NCBI RefSeq assembly: GCF_002786295.1
Contig: NZ_PGTC01000011.1
Span: forward strand, 62,001-126,000
Origin: Pseudooceanicola marinus
GTDB taxonomy: Bacteria; Pseudomonadota; Alphaproteobacteria; Rhodobacterales; Rhodobacteraceae
Reading direction: 5' to 3'
DNA: 64,000 bases
How positions within the stretch are numbered: the first letter of the stretch is position 1; every line of letters begins with the position of its first letter. Under the pieces are notes generated by a model, which searched no databases, was not told the origin of the DNA, and saw only the letters and a list, made by a program, of their open reading frames with translations. Below are positions 17,986 through 26,718 of this stretch, in pieces. A program made the position numbers and the translations under genes.

Positions 17986-18411
17986 TCACCCGCCGCCCCC
18001 GATCGCCCGGCCTGGCTCCGGCGCGCCGGCCAGGTCACGCACCAGGCGGAAGCGTTCACAGACCAGCATCAGGTCCGGGGACCAGCCCCCGCTGCGTTCG
18101 AAATAGCCCCGGTGCCCCTCCTGCCAAGCGGCAAGGCTGTCATCCTCGCCCTCCGCCAGGGCGAAGGCCTCCGTCACCTCGTCGAAGCGGCAGAGCGTGA
18201 CCTCCGTGGTTTCGATCTCCAGCGCCGGGGTTCCATCCCAGTTCAGCGCAATGTCGCGCCGCCCGACCTGCGGCATGGCCTCGGGGTCTGCCTCAAAGAC
18301 CCGCAGCGCCTCGCAGGTCGCGGTCTTGCGGCCCGAGCGGACGAGGGCGAGGAGTTCGGCACAGAGGGGTTCGCTGTCGCCGAAGGTGAAGGTTTGGGGC
18401 GTGTCGGTCAT
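17986..18411 (-). CDS. ASCH domain protein
   Basis: A 141-residue protein with an ASCH domain, a PUA-like fold thought to bind RNA; some members hydrolyse N4-acetylcytidine. Visible features are FTFGDSEPLCAELLALVRSGRKTATC, the core strand ALEIETTEVTLCRFDEV and the helix YFERSGGWSPDLMLVCERFRLV. The GRKTAT motif is typical. It is preceded by the repeat-rich gap at 18412-18878. Confidence 0.87.
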   Translation of the reverse strand: MTDTPQTFTFGDSEPLCAELLALVRSGRKTATCEALRVFEADPEAMPQVGRRDIALNWDGTPALEIETTEVTLCRFDEVTEAFALAEGEDDSLAAWQEGHRGYFERSGGWSPDLMLVCERFRLVRDLAGAPEPGRAIGGGG

Positions 18412-18602
18412 TGGAAGGCCTCGGGTGTGTCTGATGCGGTCAGCCTGTAGGATCTGCGCCCGAGGTCAAGCGCGTCGCCGCGAAGCGCAGACAGGCGCCT
18501 GCCTGCGGTCCGGACCGGAGGGGTGGTTTCGGCCCGTTCGGCCCAGAAACGGCCCCGGGCGGACAGGCACAGAGATCGGCTCCGGGTCAAAATGAAGCGG
18601 AA

Positions 18603-18651
18603 CGTCAGCACTATGCCCCAGCCGGGACGCTTGCGGCCCGGCCAGCCCCCG
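18603..18651. repeat. Local direct repeat, copy A
   Basis: A roughly 50-bp unit containing GCCCCAGCCGGG and then GCGGCCCGGCCAGCCCCCG. Copy B lies 168 bp away at about 90% identity over the last 37 bases. Confidence 0.7.
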
Positions 18652-18677
18652 CCCCGGGGCTCCGCCCGTTCGGCCCT

Positions 18678-18700
18678 GAAACTGTCCCCCGGACAGTTTC
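18678..18700. repeat. Perfect hairpin between the direct repeats
   Basis: GAAACTGTCC, a CCC loop, then GGACAGTTTC: ten perfectly paired bases. Its function is unknown. Confidence 0.7.
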
Positions 18701-18770
18701 CGAGACGGGCTTCACCCCCCGTGGGCAAAGCCAAGCAGGCATCAGGGCTTAAGGCAAAGGAAGAGTGCAA

Positions 18771-18820
18771 CGTCGGGCTTCTGCCCCAGCCGGGGCGCGT
18801 AGCGGCCCGGCCAGCCCCCG
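18771..18820. repeat. Local direct repeat, copy B
   Basis: Second copy of the unit at 18603. It is followed by CCCCCG/CGGGGG-type inverted repeats, extending the hairpin potential of this spacer. Confidence 0.7.
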
Positions 18821-18878
18821 ACCGCCCCCATGGGCGGGGGCTACGCCCCCACCCGCGGTAGGGGGATGGCCTTGGGGG

Positions 18879-19499
18879 TCACCGAGACGGCCTGTGCTGA
18901 CTTAGGCCGTATTCGGCTCTGACAGCTTCAATAAACCCGTCGAAATCGTCTCCCCAACCATCAAACGCTGAAGACGCGAGTGCTCTCATCAAGACCTGCG
19001 TCTCTCGCTCGCTGGCTAGACTGAGCACCTTCTTTTTAGCCTGGAGCCCAATTGAAAAATCCCAGAAGCGGTTAAACAGGCGGCTCCCTGCAGCGACAAC
19101 TCGAGCGGAAGCGACCACTTTAAGCTGGGAGAAAGCGAAGTCCGCCTCTATCTGAATTTCTTCCACGACGCTTTCAACTTCCTGTCGAAGGTCGCGGAAA
19201 TCTCCTGACTGATTGCCCAAAGGGCTCGAAGGGCGCCCTAATAGAAAGATCCTCTTATGCAGGTCATAGAAGCTTTGATGGACTTGCAGACAAACGGTGC
19301 GAGCCTCTCGCGCGGCCTCAAGCTTTTGATCCAATGACTTCTGACGGGGATAAACGCAAATAGCGATGTAGAGAGCGGTAAAAGAAGCAATAAATGCTGC
19401 AAGCAGCGTCAGCAGCGCTTGAAAGGGCTTAGGCTCCAAGAACCAAATCAGAGAGAAATCACGGCAAATGCTCTCACATACCGTGATTGTCTCGCCCAT
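18879..19499 (-). CDS. Orphan membrane-anchored protein of unknown function, low GC
   Basis: A 206-residue protein. One strong hydrophobic segment (LLTLLAAFIASFTALYIAICVY, residues about 29-52) follows a short N-terminus. The rest is mainly helical and charged, probably facing the cytoplasm (KSLDQKLEAAREARTVCLQVHQSFYDLHKR). The base composition is near 50% GC by eye, far below its neighbours, and codon use differs, which suggests recent transfer. The ATG lies 3 bases after the pheS stop with GGGGTGTGA upstream. No family was recognised. Confidence 0.65.
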   Translation of the reverse strand: MGETITVCESICRDFSLIWFLEPKPFQALLTLLAAFIASFTALYIAICVYPRQKSLDQKLEAAREARTVCLQVHQSFYDLHKRIFLLGRPSSPLGNQSGDFRDLRQEVESVVEEIQIEADFAFSQLKVVASARVVAAGSRLFNRFWDFSIGLQAKKKVLSLASERETQVLMRALASSAFDGWGDDFDGFIEAVRAEYGLSQHRPSR

Positions 19500-19502
19500 G
19501 GA

Positions 19503-20567
19503 TCACACCCCGCCGCGGATCGTCGGCACCTGCAACGCGCTGAACCCGTAGTGGCGCAGCCAGCGCAGGTCGCTGTCGAAGAAGGCGCGCAGGTCGGGGA
19601 TGCCGTATTTCAGCATGGCGATCCGGTCGATCCCCATCCCGAAGGCAAAGCCCTGCCATTCGTTCGGGTCGATCCCGCCCGCCTGCAACACCTTGGGGTG
19701 GATCATGCCCGACCCCAGCACTTCAAGCCAGCCGTCGCCCTCGCCCACCTTCACGGTGCCGTTCTCCCAGGAACACTGGATGTCAACCTCCGCCGAAGGC
19801 TCGGTGAAGGGGAAGTGGGAGGCGCGGAAGCGGGTCTTCACCTTAGTGCCGAAATAGGCGGAGAAGAACTCCTCCAGCACCCACTTCAGGTTCGCCATGG
19901 AGATGTCGCGGTCGATCGCCAGACCTTCGACCTGGTGGAACATCGGCGTGTGGGTCTGGTCGTAATCGGCGCGATAGACGCGGCCCGGGCAGATGATCCG
20001 GGTGGGCGCGCCGCCCTGCTCCATCGAGCGGATCTGCACCGGCGAGGTATGGGTGCGCAGCACATGCGGCGGACGGTTGTCGCCCTCGGCGCGGTGCATG
20101 TAGAAGGTGTCCATCTCGGCCCGCGCGGGGTGGTGGCCAGGGATGTTCAGCGCGTCGAAATTGTACCAGTCGGTTTCCACCTGCGGCCCCTCGGCCACGG
20201 AGAAGCCCATGTCCGCGAAGATGGCGGTGCATTCCTCCCAGACCTGGCTGACCGGGTGGATGGTCCCCTGGCGCTGTGGGCGCACCGGCAGGGTCACGTC
20301 CAGCCATTCGGCGCGCAGGCGTTCGTCCAGCGCCGCATCGGCCAGGGCGGCCTTCTTGGCGGCCAGGGCGGAATTGATCTCATCCTTCAGGGCGTTGAGC
20401 TTCGGCCCCATCACCTGGCGCTCTTCCGGGCTCATCTTGCCCAGCTCGCGCATCTGCAGCGAGATCTCGCCCTTCTTGCCCACGGCCTGCACGCGGAGCT
20501 CTTCCAGCGCGGATTCGTCCCCCGCCCCGGCAATCAGGTCCAGATATTTCGCCTTCAGATCGTCCAT
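19503..20567 (-). CDS. pheS: Phenylalanyl-tRNA synthetase alpha subunit
   Basis: A 354-residue catalytic subunit. The N-terminal coiled coil is followed by the class II core: motif 1 around [19 protein letters not shown], motif 2 ([28 protein letters not shown]) and motif 3 ([18 protein letters not shown]). The active-site AHFPF-type loop reads [12 protein letters not shown]. It is transcribed after rpmI-rplT, as in many bacteria, but a terminator precedes it. Confidence 0.98.
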   Translation of the reverse strand: MDDLKAKYLDLIAGAGDESALEELRVQAVGKKGEISLQMRELGKMSPEERQVMGPKLNALKDEINSALAAKKAALADAALDERLRAEWLDVTLPVRPQRQGTIHPVSQVWEECTAIFADMGFSVAEGPQVETDWYNFDALNIPGHHPARAEMDTFYMHRAEGDNRPPHVLRTHTSPVQIRSMEQGGAPTRIICPGRVYRADYDQTHTPMFHQVEGLAIDRDISMANLKWVLEEFFSAYFGTKVKTRFRASHFPFTEPSAEVDIQCSWENGTVKVGEGDGWLEVLGSGMIHPKVLQAGGIDPNEWQGFAFGMGIDRIAMLKYGIPDLRAFFDSDLRWLRHYGFSALQVPTIRGGV

Positions 20568-20679
20568 TGCCGCCTCCGTTCGCAGACGGCGACGGGGTTA
20601 TCACAAGGGGGCGGGATTGCAAGCTATAGCGGCCCGCCGCAGGTGCAGCACCCGCACCCGGCGCCTGCCCCGGAACAGC

Positions 20680-20709
20680 AAAAACCCCGCTCCGGGCGGA
20701 GCGGGGTTT
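20680..20709 (-). terminator. Terminator downstream of rplT
   Basis: On the minus strand AAACCCCGCTCC pairs with GGAGCGGGGTTT, ending in a T-run, 28 bp after the rplT stop. It may separate the ribosomal genes from pheS. Confidence 0.85.
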
Positions 20710-20736
20710 CGCTTGTCTTGCGAAGGGTCCGGTCGC

Positions 20737-21102
20737 TTACGCGGCCAGGGCGCCCTTGGCCTGGTCGACGATGGCAGCAAAGGCTTCCGGCTCGTTGACG
20801 GCCAGGTCGGCCAGAACCTTGCGGTCCACTTCGATCCCGGCCAGGGTCAGGCCGTTGATGAAGCGGGAGTAGGTCATCTGCTCGTCATGAGCGCGCACAC
20901 CTGCGTTGATCCGCTGGATCCACAGGGCGCGGAAATTGCGCTTGCGGTTCTTGCGGTCGCGGGTTGCGTACTGGTTGGCCTTGTCGACGGCCTGACGGGC
21001 AACCTTGAAGGTATTCTTGCGGCGGCCGTAGTAACCTTTGGCTGCCTTGATGACCTTCTTGTGACGGGCGTGGGTCGTGGTACCACCTTTAACACGGGAC
21101 AT
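20737..21102 (-). CDS. rplT: 50S ribosomal protein L20
   Basis: A 121-residue L20 ([48 protein letters not shown]). It binds 23S rRNA early in assembly. Strong Lys/Arg content and full length. It follows rpmI by 12 bp. Confidence 0.98.
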   Translation of the reverse strand: MSRVKGGTTTHARHKKVIKAAKGYYGRRKNTFKVARQAVDKANQYATRDRKNRKRNFRALWIQRINAGVRAHDEQMTYSRFINGLTLAGIEVDRKVLADLAVNEPEAFAAIVDQAKGALAA

Positions 21103-21114
21103 ATCGCGACCTCC

Positions 21115-21321
21115 TTATTTCTTGCGGGCGTAGGGCATCATCGGCTTGATGATCTGCTCATCAGCCTTCGACAGGGTGGTCGTGCCGCGTGCGGTACGGA
21201 TGAACTTGGTGGTCCGTTTGATCATGCCGTGGCGCTTGCCGGCCTGACCAGCCAGGATCTTGCCGGTCCCGGTCACCTTGAAGCGCTTCTTGGCGCTCGA
21301 CTTGGTCTTCATCTTGGGCAT
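21115..21321 (-). CDS. rpmI: 50S ribosomal protein L35
   Basis: A 68-residue L35 ([39 protein letters not shown]) that starts with the family hallmark. AGGAGA precedes the ATG. infC is not next to it here. Confidence 0.98.
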   Translation of the reverse strand: MPKMKTKSSAKKRFKVTGTGKILAGQAGKRHGMIKRTTKFIRTARGTTTLSKADEQIIKPMMPYARKK

Positions 21322-21489
21322 TTTCGTCTCCTCTTGTGAGAATTACACACGACTCGGCATGCCTCGTCGGCCGGCCGCGCAGGTAGAGATCGGGCGTATA
21401 GGAGGGGAATCGCCTTTTGACAAGGGCGAAGTGCCCCCCACGGATGTCCTCCCGCCGATGTCCCGGGCTTCACAGCGCCCGCGCGGCGA

Positions 21490-21720
21490 TCAGATCGCGC
21501 GCAGCAGCTCGGCGAAGACCCGGATGAAGGCATCGGGCATCTTCGAGGGCGCCAGGCGCACCGGGTCGCTGTACCAGGCATAGACAGTCAGCCCCGTGCC
21601 CGACAGCAGCGCGAAGACCGACACGGAGGGGATCCGGTTGTCGGCCCAGGCAGACACCAGGGCGGGAATGGCCAGAAGGCACAACAGGGCGCCGCACACG
21701 AAGATCACATCAAGGCTCAT
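21490..21720 (-). CDS. Small membrane protein of unknown function
   Basis: A 76-residue protein with two hydrophobic segments (VIFVCGALLCLLAIPALVSAWA and VSVFALLSGTGLTVYAWY) and a short amphipathic tail (DAFIRVFAELLRAI). It lies between pyk and rpmI on their strand. The function is unknown, but a coding role is likely because the two helices and the codon use look genuine. Confidence 0.6.
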   Translation of the reverse strand: MSLDVIFVCGALLCLLAIPALVSAWADNRIPSVSVFALLSGTGLTVYAWYSDPVRLAPSKMPDAFIRVFAELLRAI

Positions 21721-21823
21721 GCCCGATGCCTCTACCCGAGTTTGCCGCCCGCGCCAAAGCCTATTCGCGCGGCGCCGGACCGCCGCGCGCTGTCAGACCC
21801 GTGACGGGGCCGTGACCGACCGC

Positions 21824-23278
21824 TTACTCGGGGTCGGCGGCGAAGATCAGGCGCTCCTCGCAGGGGGCGACGCGCAGGATGTTGGTGGTGCCGGAGGTGT
21901 TGAAAGGCACGCCGGCGATGACGACGATGCTGTCCTCCTCGGTGGCCAGCCCGGTGACCCGCGCCCCGCGTGCGGCGTTGACCACCGCCTGCTTGAACCG
22001 CGACAGCTCTCCGGTGACCAGGCACATGACGCCCCACGACAGGGTCAGGCGCCGCGCCGTGCCACGCTGAGAGGACATGGCCAGAATCGGCACCCGCGGC
22101 TTCTCGCGGCTGACCAGCAGCGCCGTGGTGCCCGACTGGGTGAAGCAGCAGACGGCGCAGATGTTGGTGGTCTCGGCGATTTCGCGCGCGGCGGCGACGA
22201 TGCCCTCGGCGACCGAACCGATCCCGACGAGCGTCCGGCGCTGCTGCTCCAGGATTTCGCGATAAAGCGCATCGCCCTCGACCTCCTGGGCGACATTGTC
22301 CATCGTGGTGACGGCCTCGACCGGGTACTGACCGGCGGCGGATTCGGCCGAGAGCATCACGGCGTCGGTGCCCTCGTAGATGGCCGCGGCCACGTCCGAG
22401 ACCTCGGCCCGGGTGGGCATCGGGCTCTCGATCATGGATTCCAGCATCTGGGTGGCGACGATCACCGGCTTGGCCGCGGTGCGGCACTTGCGGATCAGGC
22501 GTTTCTGGATCGGCGGCACCGCGTGCACGGGCAGTTCGACCCCCAGATCCCCACGCGCCACCATGATCCCGTCGGAGACCTCCAGGATCTCGTCGAAGCT
22601 CTTCACCGCGGCGGGTTTCTCGATCTTGGCGAGCACGGCGGCGCGACCGTCAACCAGGGCGCGGGCCTCATGCATGTCCTCGGGCCGCTGCACGAAGGAG
22701 AGGGCGACCCAGTCAACGCCCAGCTGGCAGACAAACTCCAGGTCCTTGCGGTCCTTTTCCGACAGCGCCGCCAGCGGCAACACCACGTCCGGCACGTTCA
22801 CGCCCTTGCGGTTGGAAATGGTGCCGCCCACGGTCACTTCGCAGTTGGCGAAATCGGCGCCGCAGTCTTTCACCTTCAGGCGGATCTTGCCGTCGTTGAC
22901 CAGCAGCGAGGCGCCGGGTTCCAGCGCCGCGAAGATCTCCGGGTGGGGCAGGTTCACGCGGTTGATGTCGCCCGGCGTCTCGTCCAGGTCCAGGCGGAAA
23001 TCCTGGCCCTCGACCAGCTCCTCGCCGCCGTCCGCCGCGAATGTCCCCACGCGCAGCTTCGGACCCTGAAGGTCCGCCAGGATGCCGATGACGCTGTCCA
23101 TGTCCCGCTCGATCCGGCGGATGATGCGGTGACGTTCGCGGATCTCGTCGTGGCTGCCGTGGGACATGTTCAGACGGAACACGTCCGCCCCGGCTTCGTG
23201 AAGCGCGCGGATCGTCTCGTAATCGGAGGAGCTGGGCCCCAGCGTGGCGACGATTTTCGTATTGCGCTGACGTTTCAT
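21824..23278 (-). CDS. pyk: Pyruvate kinase
   Basis: A 484-residue enzyme making pyruvate and ATP from phosphoenolpyruvate. It opens MKRQRNTKIVATLGPSS. The active-site motif reads AVLAKIEKPAAVKSFDEILEVSDGIMVARGDLGVELP, with the catalytic Lys and metal-binding Glu/Asp. The C-terminal regulatory domain ends IFAADPE. The start at 23278 was preferred to 23287 because GGGG lies 9 bases upstream. Confidence 0.97.
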   Translation of the reverse strand: MKRQRNTKIVATLGPSSSDYETIRALHEAGADVFRLNMSHGSHDEIRERHRIIRRIERDMDSVIGILADLQGPKLRVGTFAADGGEELVEGQDFRLDLDETPGDINRVNLPHPEIFAALEPGASLLVNDGKIRLKVKDCGADFANCEVTVGGTISNRKGVNVPDVVLPLAALSEKDRKDLEFVCQLGVDWVALSFVQRPEDMHEARALVDGRAAVLAKIEKPAAVKSFDEILEVSDGIMVARGDLGVELPVHAVPPIQKRLIRKCRTAAKPVIVATQMLESMIESPMPTRAEVSDVAAAIYEGTDAVMLSAESAAGQYPVEAVTTMDNVAQEVEGDALYREILEQQRRTLVGIGSVAEGIVAAAREIAETTNICAVCCFTQSGTTALLVSREKPRVPILAMSSQRGTARRLTLSWGVMCLVTGELSRFKQAVVNAARGARVTGLATEEDSIVVIAGVPFNTSGTTNILRVAPCEERLIFAADPE

Positions 23279-23412
23279 TAAGGTCATCCCCGTTGTCGCA
23301 GCCCGGACTCTGCCGGAATGTTAGCGTTCACATTTACCCTAAGGCGCCTGATCCCGAATGCCAATGGCGCCTGGATATCGAAGTCTGAATGTCGAAGCGA
23401 GGTGACAGCGGG

Positions 23413-24153
23413 ATGACATATGCGCCGTACCGGATCCTTGGTCCGGATCGCCCCTCCCGCTGGCTTGTTACCTGCGACCATGCTGCCAACACCGTACCGA
23501 ATTTCGTCGCCAACGGCACCCTCGGCCTGCCGGAAAGCGAGATGGCCCGCCATATCGCCTATGATCCGGGCGCGGCCGGGGTGACCCGTTTCCTGGCCAA
23601 GGCGCTGGAGGCGCCGGCGGTCCTGTCCAACTTTTCGCGCCTCGTCATCGACCCCAACCGGGGCGAGGATGACCCGACACTGTTGATGAAGCTTTACGAC
23701 GGCACGATCATCCCGGGCAACCGCCACGCCGGCCCGGCGGAGCTGCAGGCGCGGCTGGAGGGCTGTTATCGCCCCTATCATGACGCGGTGGCCGGGCTGG
23801 TGGCAGCGCGCGCCGACCGGGTCTACCTGTCGATCCACTCCTTCACCCCGCAGTTGAAGGGGCGCCCGCCCCGGCCCTGGCAGGTCGGCGTCCTCTACGC
23901 CGCGGATGAACGCCTCTCGGACCCTCTGCTGGACCGGCTGCGGGCGGAACCGGACCTCTGCGTGGGCGCCAATGAACCCTACGGCGGGCACCTGCCCGGT
24001 GACGCGGTGGATCGCCACGCCATCGCCAACGGCCTGCCCAACGTGCTGATCGAGCTGCGCAACGACCTGATCGCGACCGAAGCGGATCAAAGCGCCTGGG
24101 CCCGGCGCCTCGCGCCGATCCTGCAAGAGGTTCTGGCGGAGACGGGCCTGTGA
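23413..24153 (+). CDS. N-formylglutamate amidohydrolase family protein
   Basis: A 246-residue hydrolase of the HutG-like family, which releases glutamate or aspartate from N-formyl or related amides. Family marks: LVTCDHAANTVPN, a zinc-site His/Asp region, SRLVIDPNRGEDDPTL, and SIHSFTPQL and ELRNDLI near the C-terminus. The start at 23413 is preceded by GAGGTG; a GTG-free ATG at 23389 is an alternative. It is divergent from pyk. The substrate is not proven. Confidence 0.85.
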   Translation: MTYAPYRILGPDRPSRWLVTCDHAANTVPNFVANGTLGLPESEMARHIAYDPGAAGVTRFLAKALEAPAVLSNFSRLVIDPNRGEDDPTLLMKLYDGTIIPGNRHAGPAELQARLEGCYRPYHDAVAGLVAARADRVYLSIHSFTPQLKGRPPRPWQVGVLYAADERLSDPLLDRLRAEPDLCVGANEPYGGHLPGDAVDRHAIANGLPNVLIELRNDLIATEADQSAWARRLAPILQEVLAETGL

Positions 24154-24178
24154 CGCGCCGCTTGTCGGGGCGCGCGGC

Positions 24179-24457
24179 ATGAGCGGCGCGCGGCTGATCA
24201 TCGACTTTCACGGCCTTGCCGTGCCACACTCCCTACTGGTGCAGGCGCTGTCGGCGCTGGCACCCTGGATGGAGGAGATCGACGACTTCGGCTTCCTGCC
24301 GGAGGCCCGCCCCCTGCCCGCCGACGGCCGCCCCCTGGTAGAGCTCCGGCTGGAGGGCCTGGCCGGGCCGGAAGAGCGGGCCATCGCCGAAGTGATGACC
24401 GGTCTGCTGATCCAGTCCCTGCCGGCGGGCACCCGCATCTCTGCCCCCGACATCTGA
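24179..24457 (+). CDS. Conserved small protein of unknown function
   Basis: A 92-residue soluble protein (SGARLIIDFHGLAVPHSLLVQALSALAPWMEEIDDFGFLPEARPLP). It starts 26 bp after the amidohydrolase stop, so the two probably share an mRNA. No family was recognised; the alternating hydrophobic pattern supports a folded protein. Confidence 0.55.
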   Translation: MSGARLIIDFHGLAVPHSLLVQALSALAPWMEEIDDFGFLPEARPLPADGRPLVELRLEGLAGPEERAIAEVMTGLLIQSLPAGTRISAPDI

Positions 24458-24581
24458 CCCCGCGCTTGACGCGAGGATCTGCCCCGCCCGCGCTGGACAG
24501 CCCCGCGATCCGCGCCACCGTCACGGAAGACGGCCCGCACGCAGCAAGACCACGGGCCGCAATAAGAAAGGACCCTGCCCC

Positions 24582-24923
24582 ATGCCCCATATCGTTGTGG
24601 AATACGCCGGCCTAGACCTGCCCGAGGGGCTGATCGAGGCATTGACCGAGGCGATGGCCGCCCATCCCGAAGTGCCCGAAACGGCGGTGAAGCTGCGCGC
24701 CTACCGCGCCGACAGCTTCCGCCTGCTGTCTGGCGAGACGGCCTTCGTCAACGTCACCCTGCGCCTGATGGACACCCGCCCCGAGGTCCAGCACATGGAG
24801 CTGGCCGACGCGGCCCTCGCCGTACTGGAGACCCATCTGCCCGGCAGCTGCGCCCTCGGCGTGGAAACCGCCAGCATCCCCCGCTCTTCCTTCCGCAAGC
24901 GGGGCGGCCTATCTGAAGCCTGA
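24582..24923 (+). CDS. 5-carboxymethyl-2-hydroxymuconate isomerase-like tautomerase
   Basis: A 113-residue member of the tautomerase superfamily. It starts MPHIVVEYAG, so Pro2 becomes the N-terminal catalytic base after Met removal. The sequence fits the CHMI subgroup (HpaF), which acts in homoprotocatechuate breakdown, but no other hpa gene is nearby, so the true substrate is open. AGAAAGGA precedes the ATG; DUF1244 follows by 15 bp. Confidence 0.8.
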   Translation: MPHIVVEYAGLDLPEGLIEALTEAMAAHPEVPETAVKLRAYRADSFRLLSGETAFVNVTLRLMDTRPEVQHMELADAALAVLETHLPGSCALGVETASIPRSSFRKRGGLSEA

Positions 24924-24938
24924 CACAGGAGGACCCCC

Positions 24939-25262
24939 ATGAGCACCGAGATCGACGACCAGACCCGGATCGAGCTGGAGGCCGCGGCCTTCCGCACCCT
25001 GCGCGATCACCTGATGAGCAAACGCACCGACGTGCAGAACATCGACATGATGAACCTCGCCGGCTTCTGCCGGAACTGCCTCAGCCGCTGGTACCAGGAA
25101 GCAGCAGCTGAGCGGGGCATCGAGATGTCCAAGGAGGAAGCGCGCGAAACCTTCTACGGCATGCCCTATGACCAGTGGAAATCAGAGCACCAGACCGAGG
25201 CCAGCGACGTCCAGCAGGAGGCCTTCGAGACGGCCTTTCGCGAGAACGTGACCGAAAAGTAA
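24939..25262 (+). CDS. DUF1244 domain protein
   Basis: A 107-residue cytosolic protein with the DUF1244 core (AAFRTLRDHLMSKRTDVQNIDMMNLAGFCRNCLSRWYQEAA and FYGMPYDQWKSEHQ). It has a Cys pair (CRNC) and a helical build. The role is unknown. It is co-directional with the preceding isomerase and AGGAGG lies before the ATG. Confidence 0.9.
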   Translation: MSTEIDDQTRIELEAAAFRTLRDHLMSKRTDVQNIDMMNLAGFCRNCLSRWYQEAAAERGIEMSKEEARETFYGMPYDQWKSEHQTEASDVQQEAFETAFRENVTEK

Positions 25263-25395
25263 ATGTGACGCCGATATTTTGCCGTCCCGCCTCTTGAGCC
25301 GGGACGGCGAGGCCCCATCTGGGATATCAATGCCTTGAGGTCCGCCCCCGAGGCCAAAAGCATGTTTGACACCCGGATTTACAGAGGAGACAGGG

Positions 25396-26613
25396 ATGGG
25401 GCTACGGCGTGAATTGGACAGGTTCTTTTCGAGCGACGCATCGGGAGGGATCTTCCTGATCCTGGCAACCGTACTCGCGCTGATTATCGCGAACTCCAGC
25501 CTGGGCCCGGCCTATGACGAATGGCTGCATACCTATCTGAAGATCTCCTTTGGTGAGGGCGAGTTGAAAAACTCGTTGCTGCACTGGATCAACGACGGCC
25601 TGATGGCGATCTTCTTCTTCCTTGTCGGGCTGGAGTTGAAGTACGAACTTCTCGAAGGCAAGCTGAAGAACCCGGCCGATGTGCTGATGCCCGGTGTGGC
25701 CGCCATTGCCGGCATGGCCTGCCCGGCGATCGTCTATGTCTCGCTTAACCTCGGGAATCCGGAAACTCTGGGGGGCTGGGCCATCCCGGCAGCGACCGAT
25801 ATCGCCTTCGCCCTGGGCGTCCTGGCCCTGGCCGGCCCGAAGGTGCCCACCTCGCTGAAGATCTTCCTGCTGACCCTGGCGATCCTGGACGACATGGGCG
25901 CCATCGTTGTCATCGCGCTTTTCTACACGGCCGATCTGCAGGTGGATTACCTCTTCCTGGCCCTGATCCCGCTCGCCGCGATGTTCGTGCTGCTGAAACG
26001 CAAGACCCACCGGGTCGCGCCGATCCTGCTGCTAGGTGTGCTGCTGTGGTACTTCGTGCTGATGTCCGGTGTTCACGCGACCCTGGCGGGCGTGCTAACC
26101 GCCTTCTTCATCCCGCTGAAGGACCGCTACGGCAAGTCGCCGCTGCATTCAATCGAGCACGGCTTGTCGCCCTACGTGCTGTTCTTCATCGTGCCGCTCT
26201 TTGCCTTCGGCAACGCGGGCGTGAACCTGACCGGACTGACCTTCGCGGATCTGCTGGATCCGCTGGCCCTGGGGATCGCGGGCGGCCTGGTCGTGGGCAA
26301 GCAGGTCGGCGTCTTCGGCGTCGTCTGGCTCATGGTGAAATCCGGCATCGCGCGCATGCCCAAGGGCGCCAACTGGGCGCATATCTACGGCATCGCCTGC
26401 CTGGCCGGCATCGGCTTCACCATGTCGCTCTTCATCGGCACGCTGAGCTTCGATGACGCCTCGCTGATGAACTCGGTCCGCCTGGGCGTGCTGACCGGCT
26501 CCGCGATCTCCGCCGTGGTCGGCTTCACCGTGCTGAAGCTGGCCTCGAAGGACCGTGACCCCGAGGCCGATGCGGAAGAAGAGGAAGAACTGGTGGCCCC
26601 CGCAGTCCACTGA
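25396..26613 (+). CDS. nhaA: Na+/H+ antiporter NhaA
   Basis: A 405-residue inner-membrane antiporter exporting Na+ for H+. The N-terminal RRELDRFFSSDASGGIFLIL and the family motif WAIPAATDIAFALGVLAL are present, and the transport site Asp pair sits in LAILDDMGAIVVIALFY. About 12 membrane segments and an acidic tail (DPEADAEEEEELV) follow. The ATG at 25396 with GAGGAGA upstream was preferred to an in-frame TTG at 25366. Confidence 0.96.
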   Translation: MGLRRELDRFFSSDASGGIFLILATVLALIIANSSLGPAYDEWLHTYLKISFGEGELKNSLLHWINDGLMAIFFFLVGLELKYELLEGKLKNPADVLMPGVAAIAGMACPAIVYVSLNLGNPETLGGWAIPAATDIAFALGVLALAGPKVPTSLKIFLLTLAILDDMGAIVVIALFYTADLQVDYLFLALIPLAAMFVLLKRKTHRVAPILLLGVLLWYFVLMSGVHATLAGVLTAFFIPLKDRYGKSPLHSIEHGLSPYVLFFIVPLFAFGNAGVNLTGLTFADLLDPLALGIAGGLVVGKQVGVFGVVWLMVKSGIARMPKGANWAHIYGIACLAGIGFTMSLFIGTLSFDDASLMNSVRLGVLTGSAISAVVGFTVLKLASKDRDPEADAEEEEELVAPAVH

Positions 26614-26642
26614 CCGCGCGGCGACTGACAGCCCCGACACAG

Positions 26643-26675
26643 AAAAGGCCCGGAGCGGATCGCTCCGGGCCTTTT
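26643..26675. terminator. Bidirectional terminator after nhaA
   Basis: AAAAGGCCCGGAGCG and CGCTCCGGGCCTTTT are perfect 15-base arms around GAT. It ends in TTTT on both strands and separates nhaA from the convergent exported-protein gene. Confidence 0.93.
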
Positions 26676-26718
26676 GCATTCCAGGGGACCGCATCTGGGG
26701 CAGATCATGCGAGGCGCA

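Larger units (their letters stand above)
18412..18878. other. 467-bp gene-free spacer with repeats
   Basis: No gene is supported here. It holds two direct-repeat copies (18603-18651 and 18771-18820), a perfect hairpin (18678-18700) and a GC palindrome around 18818-18842. CGTTCGGCCC-type words also recur at 18532 and 18666. It separates the ASCH gene from a low-GC orphan gene. Confidence 0.6.

Noticed and set aside
25366-25371. TTGACA upstream of nhaA as a -35 box
   Set aside because: No -10 box at the right distance, and it lies too near the ribosome site.
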